DNA of 64,000 bases, from the NCBI GenBank assembly GCA_963556495.2, contig OY747722.1, positions 24,254,501-24,318,500 on the forward strand, in the 5' to 3' direction. The stretch is from Valencia hispanica (lineage: Eukaryota; Chordata; Actinopteri; Cyprinodontiformes; Valenciidae). The translations under genes were made by a program, and so were the position numbers. Numbering within the stretch: position 1 is the first letter of the stretch; each line of letters begins with the position of its first letter. Shown here piece after piece: positions 24,310 to 35,800 of this stretch. The notes under the pieces were generated by a model that was given only the letters and a program-made list of their open reading frames with translations, was not told where the DNA came from and made no database searches.

Positions 24310-25659
24310 GATGTAAAAATTCTACTACAGTGACCAGAACTACAGTTGACACCTCATAATCTGCACATGCTGTAACTCTATCATACATTAAACCATACAT
24401 GAAGTTGCTCACTTGCCAGAGATTCTGCTTGATAAAAGGCAATTTTTCATACACTATTAAACTACATTTGGTACAGAGCAAATTGCTAAAATCTTAATGA
24501 AATCCTGCCAAATGAAAAGCTGTTGCACTCTCTCTGCTGTGACAAGAGCATCTTAAATGCAGAAAATTGCGATAGAAGCTCAAGCCGTTTCTGTCTTCAC
24601 TGATGGGAGATCACTGATTATTTCTGACAGCATGGGAGCACCATCTGAATCCCTCTTTCTGCAAAAGTCTTGCTTCAAGCTCTGTCCCTCTCTATCATCG
24701 TCCAAACCCCGACACTTTTTTCCTCTTAAGGAACTCAGGGTGCTGCCATTATCTCCTACTTTGTCTTCACTCAAGTCTTGCAACTCTTTCCATTGTTGTT
24801 TTCACATTCGCCGCTGTCTCCTCTAAGCTGCTTCTTTGTTCTCATCATTCTTCAGAGTAGATCCATACTAAGATACTGGCATGCAGATTACATTACCGAT
24901 CCTCTGGTCAATCAATACATTCAGCAAATTAAATAGAGGACTGGACCTACCTCTTGCTCTGTCATGGCCCACCCTGGCCTTAATAACATAAGTTTTCTTG
25001 CGGGCTAATGGTTCAGAACAGATGAAACAAAAGACTCGGGAGATCAATTTGTTTAACAATGTAGCAAGCTTTCCTTCTGTCAAACAATACCAATGGGTTT
25101 AAAAGCTATAACTACTCTTAGAGCTCATCTACCAGTCAGACAGTTTATCTTGTTGTTGAAAGATCGGGAGACATTCATGTGAAAAAAGAACCAAAAACAC
25201 CGTAAATACCACAAATGATACATCTAAAATGGCACAATCATCCAAAAAGGATGTTCCCAATAGATCACGCCCAGCAAATAAGCTATGGTCTTAATCACAA
25301 TACTCAAAGGTTACTATCTACTGATACTGGCTTCTTTTAAACCTATTCAACAATTCTATTATTAATACTTGCTTTTGATGAAGAGTTTAAAGGAGAAACT
25401 CTGCTGTCAGCGGAGAGGATCACCAAGCTGCTGTCTTCTCAATTTCTGAGCGCACTTTGGCTCAGCACTTAGCTGGTTTGTAGCTCAATGTCTCTCTGCA
25501 AGATGGAAATCTATGTGACCTTTTACAGATAATCACAAACTGTACCCCTCGCCTTGTTTTATTGCTTGCAGAGGAACAGATTAAGGCACTGTTAGACAAA
25601 CAAGAGTTGTTCAAACCAGACAATCATTATTTTGTGCCCTGAATTGAATTATGAAAACT
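24310..25659. other. Intron sequence, nothing recognised
   Basis: No supported features. Confidence 0.5.
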
Positions 25660-26690
25660 TAGGGTCTGATTTACCAATATTCCAAATAAGGAGCGCAAAA
25701 TTGCGTGCGCCGGAAAGAATTTGCGCTAAGGGCATGTTCCTGATTTGAGGGTGATCTACTAAGATTGTGTGAGCAAATCATAACAGGCGCAAAGAGCCGT
25801 ATTCAAATCAGGACTTTGCGTCCTCTGCTGTGTGTGCCAGCCTTTCTGGCCCATGCACTGCACCACAGAGAGGAGGAAAAGGCGCAGTGGATTCATGATG
25901 CGGGGGGAAATCAACATATCCGTCATATTAGAGAGTTCATTACTATTGGGCTAGAATGTCTGTGAATTGTATTTTTCGTTTGTTATTAATAAACTTAATG
26001 CTCTGCTCCATGCAGGCACCATATTCCAGATTTAGACTTATTAAAGCTGCAGCTTGTCCAGAACAAGGCTGCTCGCTTTGTCCTAAGATGTCCATATTCT
26101 ACTACTGGCTAATAAATAAACATATAAACAGCAGGTGCAGACGGGTTAGGCGCGCACTGAGTTTTGATGAGTCTTTGAAAAAAAAAAAAAAAAAAAAAAA
26201 AAGAGAGAGAGTCAACATAATTGTCAGGTTTATGGCCATTAGAGTGTTAATTACTATTAGGTTAGAATGAGTGTGAATTATATTTTTTGTTAGTCACTAA
26301 TAAACTTCTATTGAATCATGGTGGTGCAAAGTTAAGCCATGCCCTTCAGAGGCGGTCAAACAAAGAAGCAAAAACAGCCGGTGCAAACAGTTTCATGTTT
26401 GATAAATCACACTGAGTCTGGAACGCCTACTTAATTGCATGTTCTCGTCGCAATATTTTGCGCCTTCAGAAGGAAACGCCCATATTAAATATTTATTATG
26501 GGCAAAAGCGCTAAATGGATGGCACGCATCTTGCTGCGGGTTTAATAGGCGCAGTCCTATCTGTGCCTGCTTTGTATATCACCTGCTGCATTTTTTTGCG
26601 CCCACCGTCAGGTTTGCATAGGTTTTAACAGGTGCAAAGCTTAAAATTTGAGTCGCTAATCTAAATGTTTTTTGTTGCTTAAAAGGGAGC
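25660..26690. mobile_element. DNA transposon relic with GCGC-rich ends (Harbinger-like?)
   Basis: The left end ggtctgatttaccaatat and a segment near 26395-26414 (gtttgataaatcacac) form an imperfect inverted repeat around 'TGATTTAYCAA'. The flanking sequence repeatedly contains gcgcaaaattgcgtgcgccgg-like and ttgcgcc/ggcgca motifs, as in fish elements that end 'ctgatttactaaaggtttgcgtgcgc'. The interior contains a direct duplication (see separate entry), a possible LINE scrap at 26046-26085 (frame LQLVQNKAARFVL), and a poly-A run. Superfamily and right boundary are uncertain. Confidence 0.5.
25918..26310. repeat. Internal direct duplication with poly-A between the copies
   Basis: About 80 bp around 25920-26000 (gagttcattactattgggctagaatg...tttgttattaataaactta) recurs at about 26238-26305 (gtgttaattactattaggttagaatg...tagtcactaataaactt). 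Between them lie LINE-like sequence and A24 at 26179-26202. This suggests retroposition into, or duplication inside, the host element. Confidence 0.7.
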
Positions 26691-28331
26691 AGTACTTACT
26701 TATTTTCAGCCACACACAAAACTTTGCAGGTAAGCTAAAATGTTAGTCACATATTTGCTATATCCTATACACAGCTTGAGACAAACTGTATTTGTTTGTC
26801 CTCTATCGTCCGATGCAACTTTAAAGGGTTATTTTATAAAAAGTATATGTCTGTGGAAGCAAAGCGTAAAGAAATTAAGAGTTGTTTAAATCTTTTTTTA
26901 AAACATCCTGTGAGCAACCATGTAACCTTTAAATTACTAGTCAAAAACACTGAATTTATTCCATATAAAGTGTTAAAATGCAAAAATACATTTCATGTTT
27001 CTCAACATGCCACCGTTTTCTCATTGCTTTGATGGTTCAGTCGTATGACTCAGTGAAAAATGTAATAAGTGGGAAAGCTCTTCAAATCTGGCCAAAAAGC
27101 ACCTTTAGAGACAAGTTTGGGTGAAGCCTTGTGTTCAGACTACAAATCCAGTCATGAAAGACTGAGTGCATCCCACACACAGAGTGTGTGATGTACACTC
27201 ATGCTGATATGCTCTCATTCTTAGGCTAGCTGTAATCCTTTCTTGCCTCTGCCATGTCTGCTCTGTTTTACTTTGCTGCCCTTTTCCACTCTTCTTCTCT
27301 TCTTTAAAGTGAAATCTTCAAACTAACTTGGGTGCATCTCTGTTTATTAGCAGTTACTACTAGTGAAGCATTGCAGAGACACAAAGCACATATATCCCAT
27401 ATATCCCATTTTATGAAGAATACTTAAATTAAGATTTTAGATATTTGAATAGGTGTGTATCTTTAGTTATAAACTACACACTGGAAATGTCAATACATTT
27501 CTACATGCAATAACATTTTTAACATAGGATATTGTTTATAGAGTTCAAAAGACAAGAAACTGAAACCTCACTATTCTAGTGGTATTCCAGGGGAGCGAGG
27601 GTTCTGCTGTTATTTATTGAAAAAAGAAATCTGTATGTGCCAAAATCCTGAGGAGCTTTACAGATATAAAATAAGCCTTAAAATATTGCTGTTTACTTGT
27701 GTTCAATCTGATAAAGTTTGGTCAAAAATCTGAAAATCTTTATCTCCCGTACAGAAGAAAATGGACATATATAGAGGAATGACAACAACAATGTTGGAAG
27801 ACATGAATAAAAGAAACAAAAGCAAACCACTGGAAAGTGCATGGCACAACAGCAGCATGAGAGGCAGAGAGAGTACCTGTCAAATTGTCTACCCCATCCA
27901 CAAAAAGAGCAGAATTACACTCATCTAAAAAAAAACACAAAAAAACCCCTCTGTGTTTTGGTTCGCTCTCTCCATCAGAAGACAGAAGCACCAAATAACA
28001 GCAGTGCAGCACATCTACCCATCATGTAAGATCCCAGCCAGGCACGTTTGAAGGTTTGTTGGCTGTGTATGTTAGTCAAGCCTCATCAGCGCATGGAGGT
28101 GCATGGCACAGTAGCAAGGGGTGATGCTTTGAAGATCTGACAACAGTCAAAGAAAGGCAAAGAGGGAGGGGAAAAACAAACGCAGGAAGAGAGGAAAGCA
28201 GAAGTGAAGCAGAGGGAAAAGTGCAGAGGAGGGACAATAGGAACATTCCAATGAAGAACAGCGCAAACATTGAAGGAAAAGGTGTAATTTAATGTTATTT
28301 TGACCAAATATGAAGAATGACAAACTTATTT
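26691..28331. other. Intron sequence, nothing recognised
   Basis: No exon or repeat family recognised. A purine-rich stretch lies at 28130-28230. Confidence 0.5.
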
Positions 28332-28339
28332 ATTTAAAC

Positions 28340-29576
28340 TTGGGATGGCCATTCAATTAAACTGTCTTCATCAATCATCGGGAGAATTAACGATCGATTT
28401 TCGATTCATCATTTGATATTTTTCTATTAAAATTCAGTGTTCATAGGCTATATTAAAATTCTGTGAGAATAGAAAAATAGCGTTTCCTCACTGAGATCTT
28501 CATTACAAGTGGGACACCTCTTGTGGCAGATAAACGGAATTAATTCACGGTAGTTGCACAAAGAAAATAAGCAGCGGAGCCGACGGTACTCATTAAAACA
28601 ACTGACAACGCTCATATTTTTTTTTCTCCAAAAAAGTAAAATAAAATAAAAAAGTAATGTTAAACAATAACTTAATAAAAAAAATATAATACTTATAGGT
28701 CTGATAGTTTTGTGTTACATTTGGCAAAAAGAGTCGAGAAAGAGGATGAGAGAGATCAGCGTACCTAACAATGATTTAGGCTCATTAACAGAGAAAAAAA
28801 GACACCCAAAAAAAGAAACCATAACTTATATATAACTTTAGCATCAGTCTACTGATTTTTGTTGAGAAAGATGAGCATGTTAACATGCGCTGGGGTCAGA
28901 AGCGAAAGCAGCCTGGTGACCAGACTGACGGTCACCAGGCTGCTTTCGCATCTGACCTGCAGCGCTGAGATCACCTGCTGTGAGGGGACAGACGTCGCTG
29001 TGATACAAATACCTCCGTGCTAACCTGGCAAGCCTCTGGAATCTTGTTTGATTCATTTTCCACCAGTCTGTAGGGGTGCAATCCAGGTGTGGCGGAGCCT
29101 CCCTCAGAAAGTTATCGTTGAGTAAGTTTCTCTGCTCGTTGTGCATCTCGGCTCCTCCGTGCTAACACCGACTTGATGCTAGGTTGAGACCAAGAGCAGG
29201 ATGCTCCACTACTAACCAGGGTTGGAAGTGCGTTCAAGTAATTATACACAGCTTTGCAGTGTTGGCAGTGAACCAAGACTTTTTTGTTTGTTTGTTTTTT
29301 TTAGTCAAAGTGGTCCCACGCCACACTTTGCTGTGACCTCTTCATGACAATGCTACTTTTCAAATACACAGAAACTCCGGCCTGTGAGTTTTATTTTCAG
29401 TCATCGCCCTCGTGTGGTAAAGTGTTTAATTACTCCCACAAAGCAAAATAAATTGTATTCCTTCAAAACTCACACTACGCAACAGAACATGCGTTAATTG
29501 ATCGGTAAAAAAAATGTCATCGATGAAATTCTTAATGATCAATTAATCGATCGTCGATTAATTATGCCCATCCCTA
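28340..29576 (-). mobile_element. hAT transposon relic with perfect 8-bp target duplication
   Basis: The 1237-bp element is flanked on both sides by ATTTAAAC (28332-28339 and 29577-29584). The termini are TTGGGATGGCCATTCAATTA on the left and TAGGGATGGGCATAATTAAT read inward from the right. The minus-strand frame at 28880-29146 includes PTDWWKMNQTRFQRLARLAR followed by RYL, the start of the hAT C-terminal dimerisation domain, but the serine-rich remainder of that domain is scrambled. The element therefore retains only a transposase fragment. A perfect target duplication suggests a fairly recent insertion. Confidence 0.9.
28899..28963. repeat. Long hairpin inside the hAT element
   Basis: The arm tcagaagcgaaagcagcctggtgacc and its near-complement ggtcaccaggctgctttcgcatctga surround an 8-base loop (agactgac). 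There is about one mismatch in 26 bp. It interrupts the transposase relic shortly after the WWK motif and may be a secondary foldback insertion. Confidence 0.85.
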
Positions 29577-29584
29577 ATTTAAAC

Positions 29585-29879
29585 ATTAAAGATTTGGAGG
29601 TGAGGGTCTTAGTAAAGGTTCTAAAGAACACCTACGGGCAAAACTGTGGACAAGGAACATTTTATTTATACGTTGGGGTGTGCTTACTAGCTGCTATGTT
29701 GGCTCTGTTATTTAATAATCTAATGTGTTCAGGGTAATTCCGATGTCTATGAAAGGCTTTCATAGACATAGAGTGGGTTTTAAAAAAGGCTCAAGCAGTA
29801 AAAAATAGCATCAAAAACATCATACAGACATTGAACCTAAACATGAGAACCCAGTGGAGAACCAATTCCTAAAAACAAA

Positions 29880-29921
<42 letters not shown>

Positions 29922-30539
29922 CTTCTTTTATAAAGTGCTGGACCCCCACTACGTTTGCATTTAAGCTGATTGAAGGTTGTACACATTTATTAAGGGGAGC
30001 AATGACATATTAACAGAGGATGACATTTCTCAGACAAGTCACAAAAAATAAACACTAGCCAGGTACTAACAGTATTACGTAATGTGATGTTTAAAGACGA
30101 TAGCCTTAGGCTTGACTTTCTGTATCTTTGTTTGAGGCTCTTATTTTGAAGTAAAAGTAATAAAGTAATAAAACCTGCCCAAAATTATGGTTAGAAATGT
30201 AGCATTTAAAATGCCAAACATAGTGCAGGTGTCACTGAGTCCAAATGCTTGCATGCTTCCCAACACTTAAATTGGGCATCTTAAATGCATGTCAGTGACC
30301 ACAGTGGGACCACAGTGTGCATGTTATTCCTAAGGGATTGTTGCGGATTCCATTTAGTAGCTTTAGTTCAAGCTGCTTCCAAAAGAGGCAGGAAAAAATA
30401 AGATAAAAAAATAAGAAAAAATAAAAGCAGTACAGGGAAATGAAATGAATGAGGAAGAAAGCAGAAAAGCCAAACATGCAGCAGGGTTGTACAACAGAAT
30501 TGTTTCTACATTGATTAAGTGGTGATTATTTTCAATGTA
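29585..30539. other. Intron sequence with a TA repeat
   Basis: It holds a (TA)n run at about 29889-29916 and otherwise no recognised feature. A short inverted repeat, 'atgtctatgaaaggctttcatagacat' at 29741-29768, forms a near-perfect hairpin. Confidence 0.55.
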
Positions 30540-31110
30540 CGGGACCTTCCAAAAGTATTCACAACCTCCTTGATGTATTTCATATTTTTCACCTGTTGTG
30601 AAAAAGGTGATTTACTTATTTTGGTTTGAGATGGTTTACCACAAAGTGGAGGATTATTGTGAAGTGGAAAGAAAATGACATGTGGTTTAATTCATTTGTA
30701 TTTAGTTCCATTGTGTCAGTACTTTGCAGATAGATTCTCAATTAAATTCAGGTCGAACTTTGATAGGGCAAGTTGAACATAGATACTCATTAATACAAAC
30801 CATTCAATTATAGCTTTGATTGTATGTCTGGAAAGGTGAACCTACACCCCAGTCTCAAGGCTTTTACAGCCTCTGACAGGTTTCTCACTGGATTGTCCTT
30901 TATTTACCTCCATCCATCCTCCCATCAACTCTGACCAACTTTCCCTGCCTAAGAAAACTATTCCCACGGCATGATGCTGACACTTCCATGTTTTACAGCA
31001 GGAATAGTGTTTTCAATTTTAGTCTAACCTGAGCAAAGCACCCTCCTTCTTCCACATGTAGCCTATGATGTTTACACCGCGCCGCTTGAGGCAAAGGGTG
31101 AAAAGGGGTT
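30540..31110 (-). mobile_element. Degenerate Tc1/mariner-type transposon relic
   Basis: The left end accttccaaaagtattcaca is typical of this teleost Tc1 family ('...caaaagtattcacacccctt'). Inside, ccacggcatgatgctgacac is the reverse complement of the transposase GG-S-I-M-L-W region, and 'gtctcaaggcttttacagcctctgacaggtttc' is the reverse complement of the NLLEAAKDLRL region. No intact frame remains. Confidence 0.7.
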
Positions 31111-31241
31111 TTTTTGGGATTCTTCCTGCCCAAGGAAGACCAAATGTTCTCCAACACACCTAAAGCCTTCACAAAACAGCTAAATTACATACAATTAGCC
31201 TTTTTTTTTAAGCCACAATTTTCCGGTTCGATAACCATATA

Positions 31242-31417
31242 TTGGATGGATGGATGGATGGATGGATGGATGGATGGATGGATGGATGGATGGATGGATG
31301 GATGGATGGATGGATGGATGGATGGATGGATGGATGGATGGATGGATGGATGGATGGATGGATGGATGGATGGATGGATGGATGGATGGATGGATGGATG
31401 GATGGATGGATGGATGG
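31242..31417. repeat. (TGGA)n microsatellite
   Basis: About 176 bp, some 43 nearly perfect TGGA units. It reads through as MDGW or HPSI in different frames, giving spurious open frames on both strands. It is very uniform, so it is likely to be hypervariable. Confidence 0.98.
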
Positions 31418-31849
31418 GATTTCTCTTCCATATAAAGATGCACCATTATGCGGCAGTCTCACATATAATGCTTGTTGAAAAAACAAAACAAAACTGAACC
31501 TTTTGACTCTAATGGGACACGTGAAAACGTTTGAGTGCTGTGAGGACTTTTGTTAAGCTCTCTAAACAAAAAGCAATCCTTCTGATCTCAGTAAGTTGAG
31601 TGAAGAATGTTTTTTTCATTTTTTGGGGAAAATTATCCCAAGGATAGTTTGTTGGTTTTTGTTTTTATCTCGCATGCACAGAAACAACCAAGTGTATGGG
31701 AACTTTGGAACTGCAATGTTCCCAACATCACCAACTTGTTTTGCTTAAAACTTGACCAAAAACAAACAAAGTAACAAAAAACACTCAAATTTATTCCCCA
31801 GATGGAACCTAAATTGCGCAATTGCTATTTTTAAAGCCCTTACAATTAT

Positions 31850-32040
31850 TAAAGTGTTAATTTTACACTCTATTCTTGTGAATTTCTATTTGTTTTTGTA
31901 CCTATGTGACTTATTATGTTTTAATTGTGTGTCCCTTTTATTTATTCTGCTTCGTGTACCTCTTGGCCAGTTGTCCTTTGGCAAAGAGATTTTATGTCAA
32001 GTGACTTCCTGGTGAAATGATTGATAAATGAAAATAAAAA
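31850..32040 (+). mobile_element. LINE 3'-tail-like fragment
   Basis: The sequence ttggccagttgtcctttggc is followed by aaagagattttatgtcaagt and tcctggtgaaatgattgata with a terminal aaaataaaaa. It is the same tail type as 11450-11605, more decayed. Confidence 0.45.
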
Positions 32041-32690
32041 TCCCTGTTTATACCACAGCAGCCTTTTGATAATGCCACAAATGAAAGCCCCAAGAAATCT
32101 TTAAATGGTTTATGTATATTTTTTGTAGTTCAAACAGAATTATAGAGATTAAATCCACATCCCTGTTTATACTGACCGTAATAGTGTGCAGTCTGTTTGT
32201 GCTTTGAAGTAGTGCGTCTGGACTGTTAGAGGGATTAAGTGTGACAGTAAAATAAAACATTCATTTGCACAAATATGGCATAACATAAACGTCAACAGCA
32301 GGGGGGCTCTGGAAAGAACGGTGGGGTTTGCTCAAACACAGACACACAGAGCCAACATGTGTCACGCTATGCCTCACACACCAAATAGTTGAATCTGGAG
32401 TGTTAACCAGAAAATGACTTGATGAATAGAATTTCAAAGCATATTTTCACGCAATGTGGGAGGGTGTGTTGCAATAAAAGCAGAATGGATAATAGAAGGT
32501 AGACAGGTGTAAAATGAGACAGTACGAAGGGTCCCAGGAGAGACTTTCTACAACCCGTGCGGAGCTTCATGCCGTCTACAAAGGCATCGCTCAGCTTTAA
32601 ATGCACATAACATGAAGGATCGGAGTATTAAAGTGGGAAATAAAGAGTAGAGAGAGTAGGAGAAGGGAAGGTGGAGGGGCTATCACTCAC
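32041..32690. other. Intron sequence 3' of exon 32691-32805
   Basis: Nothing recognised; this is the 5' end of the 26.6-kb intron in transcript sense. Confidence 0.5.
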
Positions 32691-32805
32691 CGATGTACTC
32701 AAAGACGAAGACGACAAAGAACGGCGTGACCAGGTCATTGATGCCTTGCACGTAGCCGCTGGCGGGATGCCGGATGGCCCAGATAAACAAAATCCGCTCA
32801 AATAT
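32691..32805 (-). CDS. tbc1d22a: TBC1D22-family Rab GAP, TBC-domain exon with the glutamine finger
   Basis: This 115-nt exon starts in phase 0 (acceptor tctcttaaag|ATATTT) and ends in phase 1 (donor ATCG|GTGAGT). It encodes IFERILFIWAIRHPASGYVQ, then GINDLVTPFFVVFVFEYI plus the first base of a codon finished in exon 5938-6044. SGYVQGINDL is the TBC motif B. Its glutamine (residue 20 of the exon, bases 32746-32748) is the Gln finger that works with the Arg finger of the preceding exon in the dual-finger GAP mechanism known from Gyp1 and other TBC proteins. The sequence is nearly invariant across TBC1D22 proteins; FVFEYI is closer to 22A (FICEYI) than to 22B (FLSEYV). This is one of the most secure calls in the window. 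Confidence 0.97.
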
Positions 32806-35800
32806 CTTTAAGAGACAGACACAAACACCCAGTCAAAACAATGGCTTATGGAAGGAAAGCAGTTAGATTAAGATATTCTTTCTAATCCAGAAAAAAAAAA
32901 AGTCGATGTTAATTTCTATGAATCCAAGAAGCAATTATAACGCAGTGTTTCACCTACGATAGTGAAGAAACACGGATCAAAAATCGGGATGGTTGTGCCG
33001 CTCTGAAATGGGTCTTTAGCCCAAATGGCCGTAGAACCCCTTTGATTAATGTGGAACTGGGAATTAAAGAACAAGAAGAGCGGGAAACATTGTTTACGAA
33101 CACACATTTCAGAGCTTCTGCTGTGCCAATATGCCAGACAGGCATCATATTTGCTTAGTTTTTGCTTTGTTCCACTTGTAGATGAAACACTGCACCGTTA
33201 ATTTTTTGCAGATTTGATTGGAGGTGTTCTAGTGAAGGAGTTGGGTGTGAAAAAGGCAAGAGCATTTCAAAAACAATGATCTGGTTAAAGGGTAAAAAAT
33301 GTAAAATGGACATGGCTAATGCTTTAAATGTTAGCGAAGGACCGTCTTTAAACCAGCTCGCTTTGATGACAACACTGTTGTGTGGAAGTGTTTGCTCAGT
33401 CAGCTATTTTCAGTTCCAATGAGGTGTTTAACATAAACTCAGAGGAAGCACAAAGGCGTAAGAAGCTTCTAAACACATCACAGAGCTCCATTTTAGCAGA
33501 TAATCTAAAGAATTAAACACAGACACGTTGCTGTGATATCTTAGACTTACTAAGAATTCAACTGTGTCTGTCTAAGAACCTGCTGGATTTGGACATGTTG
33601 GTAAAGCTTTGGAATCCTACAGTTGAGGTAAAGGTCTACTTACTCTATACAGAATATGTATTCAGCTATGCTAACTGCGTTATTTGCGATAATTGTGCTA
33701 ATTATTAATACACTATGCTTAAAACAGCAAAAAATATTACAGTGAGCCATTTTTACGAATGTTTATTAAAAAAAAATTTAATAAAAATTTGATGTTCTGC
33801 CATTCTTTTAAGTTGGGTGTTATTTGTATGAATACATCTGCTAATATTCTGGAGTGGTATTTTTTTTACTAGATTTTAGAAATAGTGTTTTATTTTGCTA
33901 CAACTATTTGATTGTGAAAAAGGTTTAATGTTACTTCTGTCCAGACAGTAGATGAAATTTAATTTGTTTGTCATTTATAGTTTTAGTGGGAATCTGTTAA
34001 ATCTGGAATGAGTTGTTTGGTTCCTAAAAATATTTGTGATTGGAAATTGGCTCAGTGCTCATCTCTAGTTAGTGAAGGATCCAGTCCAACTAATAAAAAC
34101 AGGAGTCCCTGAGAGCCCTCAGTGAAAGGGGGAAGAGCTAAACAGTAATTTAAGATGAATTGTTTATTTAGCTTTAAAGCCATCAAGCATCTGATACTTG
34201 TAATTCCTCTGGTGAATCTTTGGTTCACAAACGAAAACAAAAAAAAAGACCCACTTTGAACGCCATTTCCATGCTAGTGTACTCCTCTTTTTGCTTTCCT
34301 CTGTGATTCTGCCTATCCGTCTTCCTCCCTTTCTTCTCCCTTTCAACAATTTTTGCTTTTTTTTTTGCAGGGTGAATGTTTCCATCTTTGTTATGAGGGA
34401 CTGTTTAAAGCTGTCAGCCGGAGTGAATTGAAGAGGGCTTGATGCTCAGCTTGTTTTTCTGGTGTCCAAATGTCTTTCCCTCTCTTTCATCAAAAAGAGC
34501 CCTCACATCTTGATGTAAGCCCAACCTATCAAGTTTTTGTTTTTTTTCTTGTTTTTTGGGGGAATATGCCATGTGTATAACAATGGTATTACTCATTTTA
34601 TTTTTGACTTAATGTAAACACAGTGATGTCAGACAGTAGCAGATCTCACACAGACTCTCCTCCACCTGCCTGCTCTTTTCTTATTAAAGCTGCAACAATC
34701 AAACAGGGAGAGGTGCTAGCGATAGAAGGCCGAGTGGGTAATGTCTCTTTCTTTTCATGCAGCCTACAAAGCTGACATGCATATTTCACATCGGCCGCTA
34801 CGCACAGAGCTATGCTGAGTGAGCCAACGCAAACACCCTTTTTTTTTTTTTACTGCAGGTGGGAAAAGAAATCGTATTGTGTTGGTGTGCTTACAAAAAA
34901 AAAAACATTTTTAACAAGAAAAAATATGGAGAAAGACATCTAGGTTTAGAGCACGTTCTGCTAATCTCACATTAACCTCAGATTCTTCCGACGAGGCATC
35001 GGCAGGACAGGAAATCGGCTTTTCCTGTGCCTCCTGTGTCAAACGGTTATGAGTTCATCCTATTAGCTCGAGACCCCAAGGACCGAGATTAGGCTAATCC
35101 CAAAAGGTGGAGAGGAAATTGTCCCTCGCAAAAATAAAAAACTGAGTCGAGGATGAAAGGATGAAAGTTCTTCATCGTCGTCTTTTACACATAAAGGGAA
35201 AAAAAGATAAACATTGCAAATAGTTTTTGGGAAAACGATCGCCTTCTGCTTTTTCATCTTTTTATTTTATATTTTGCACTAACCTTAATGTTTGTCAATA
35301 TAAATCGATTTTGTATTCGCTTTTTAAACAACTTTATTTATGCCAGCCTTTATCACACTTTTCTATTTCACACAAAAAAAGAGCAAGAGCTGCTGTGTGG
35401 GGAAGCCAGAAACGAGCTGTGTTTACAGTGGCGGCTCACAGTGCAGAAGAGATGTCAGGGACTCATTCTTATCTGATCCCATTTCCCTCCTTACCTCTGA
35501 TTACAGCGCAGCGTTTTAACCTGTACAAAATCGTGGCAGTGGGAGGTGGTGCTGCCTGAGGCGCCGCGTGAACTAAAGAGCCGGAGCGTCTAACAGGGCA
35601 CGTTGAATGCTTGAATTTCCCCTCGATTTTACACACGACTTTTTTTTATACAAGCGCGTGTGTGTGTGTGTGTGTGAGGTTACAAGGCTTCCTCACACCT
35701 GTGTAGAGGTGTGTATACAGAGCAGCCTCGAGTGCTGGCCTCCTCATTAGCCTCCACCTCATTACGGGGACTTTTCTTTGTGTTTACTGTTCTCGGATTC

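Noticed and set aside
31114..31497. Open frames made of MDGW or HPSI repeats on both strands
   Set aside because: They are translations of the TGGA microsatellite.
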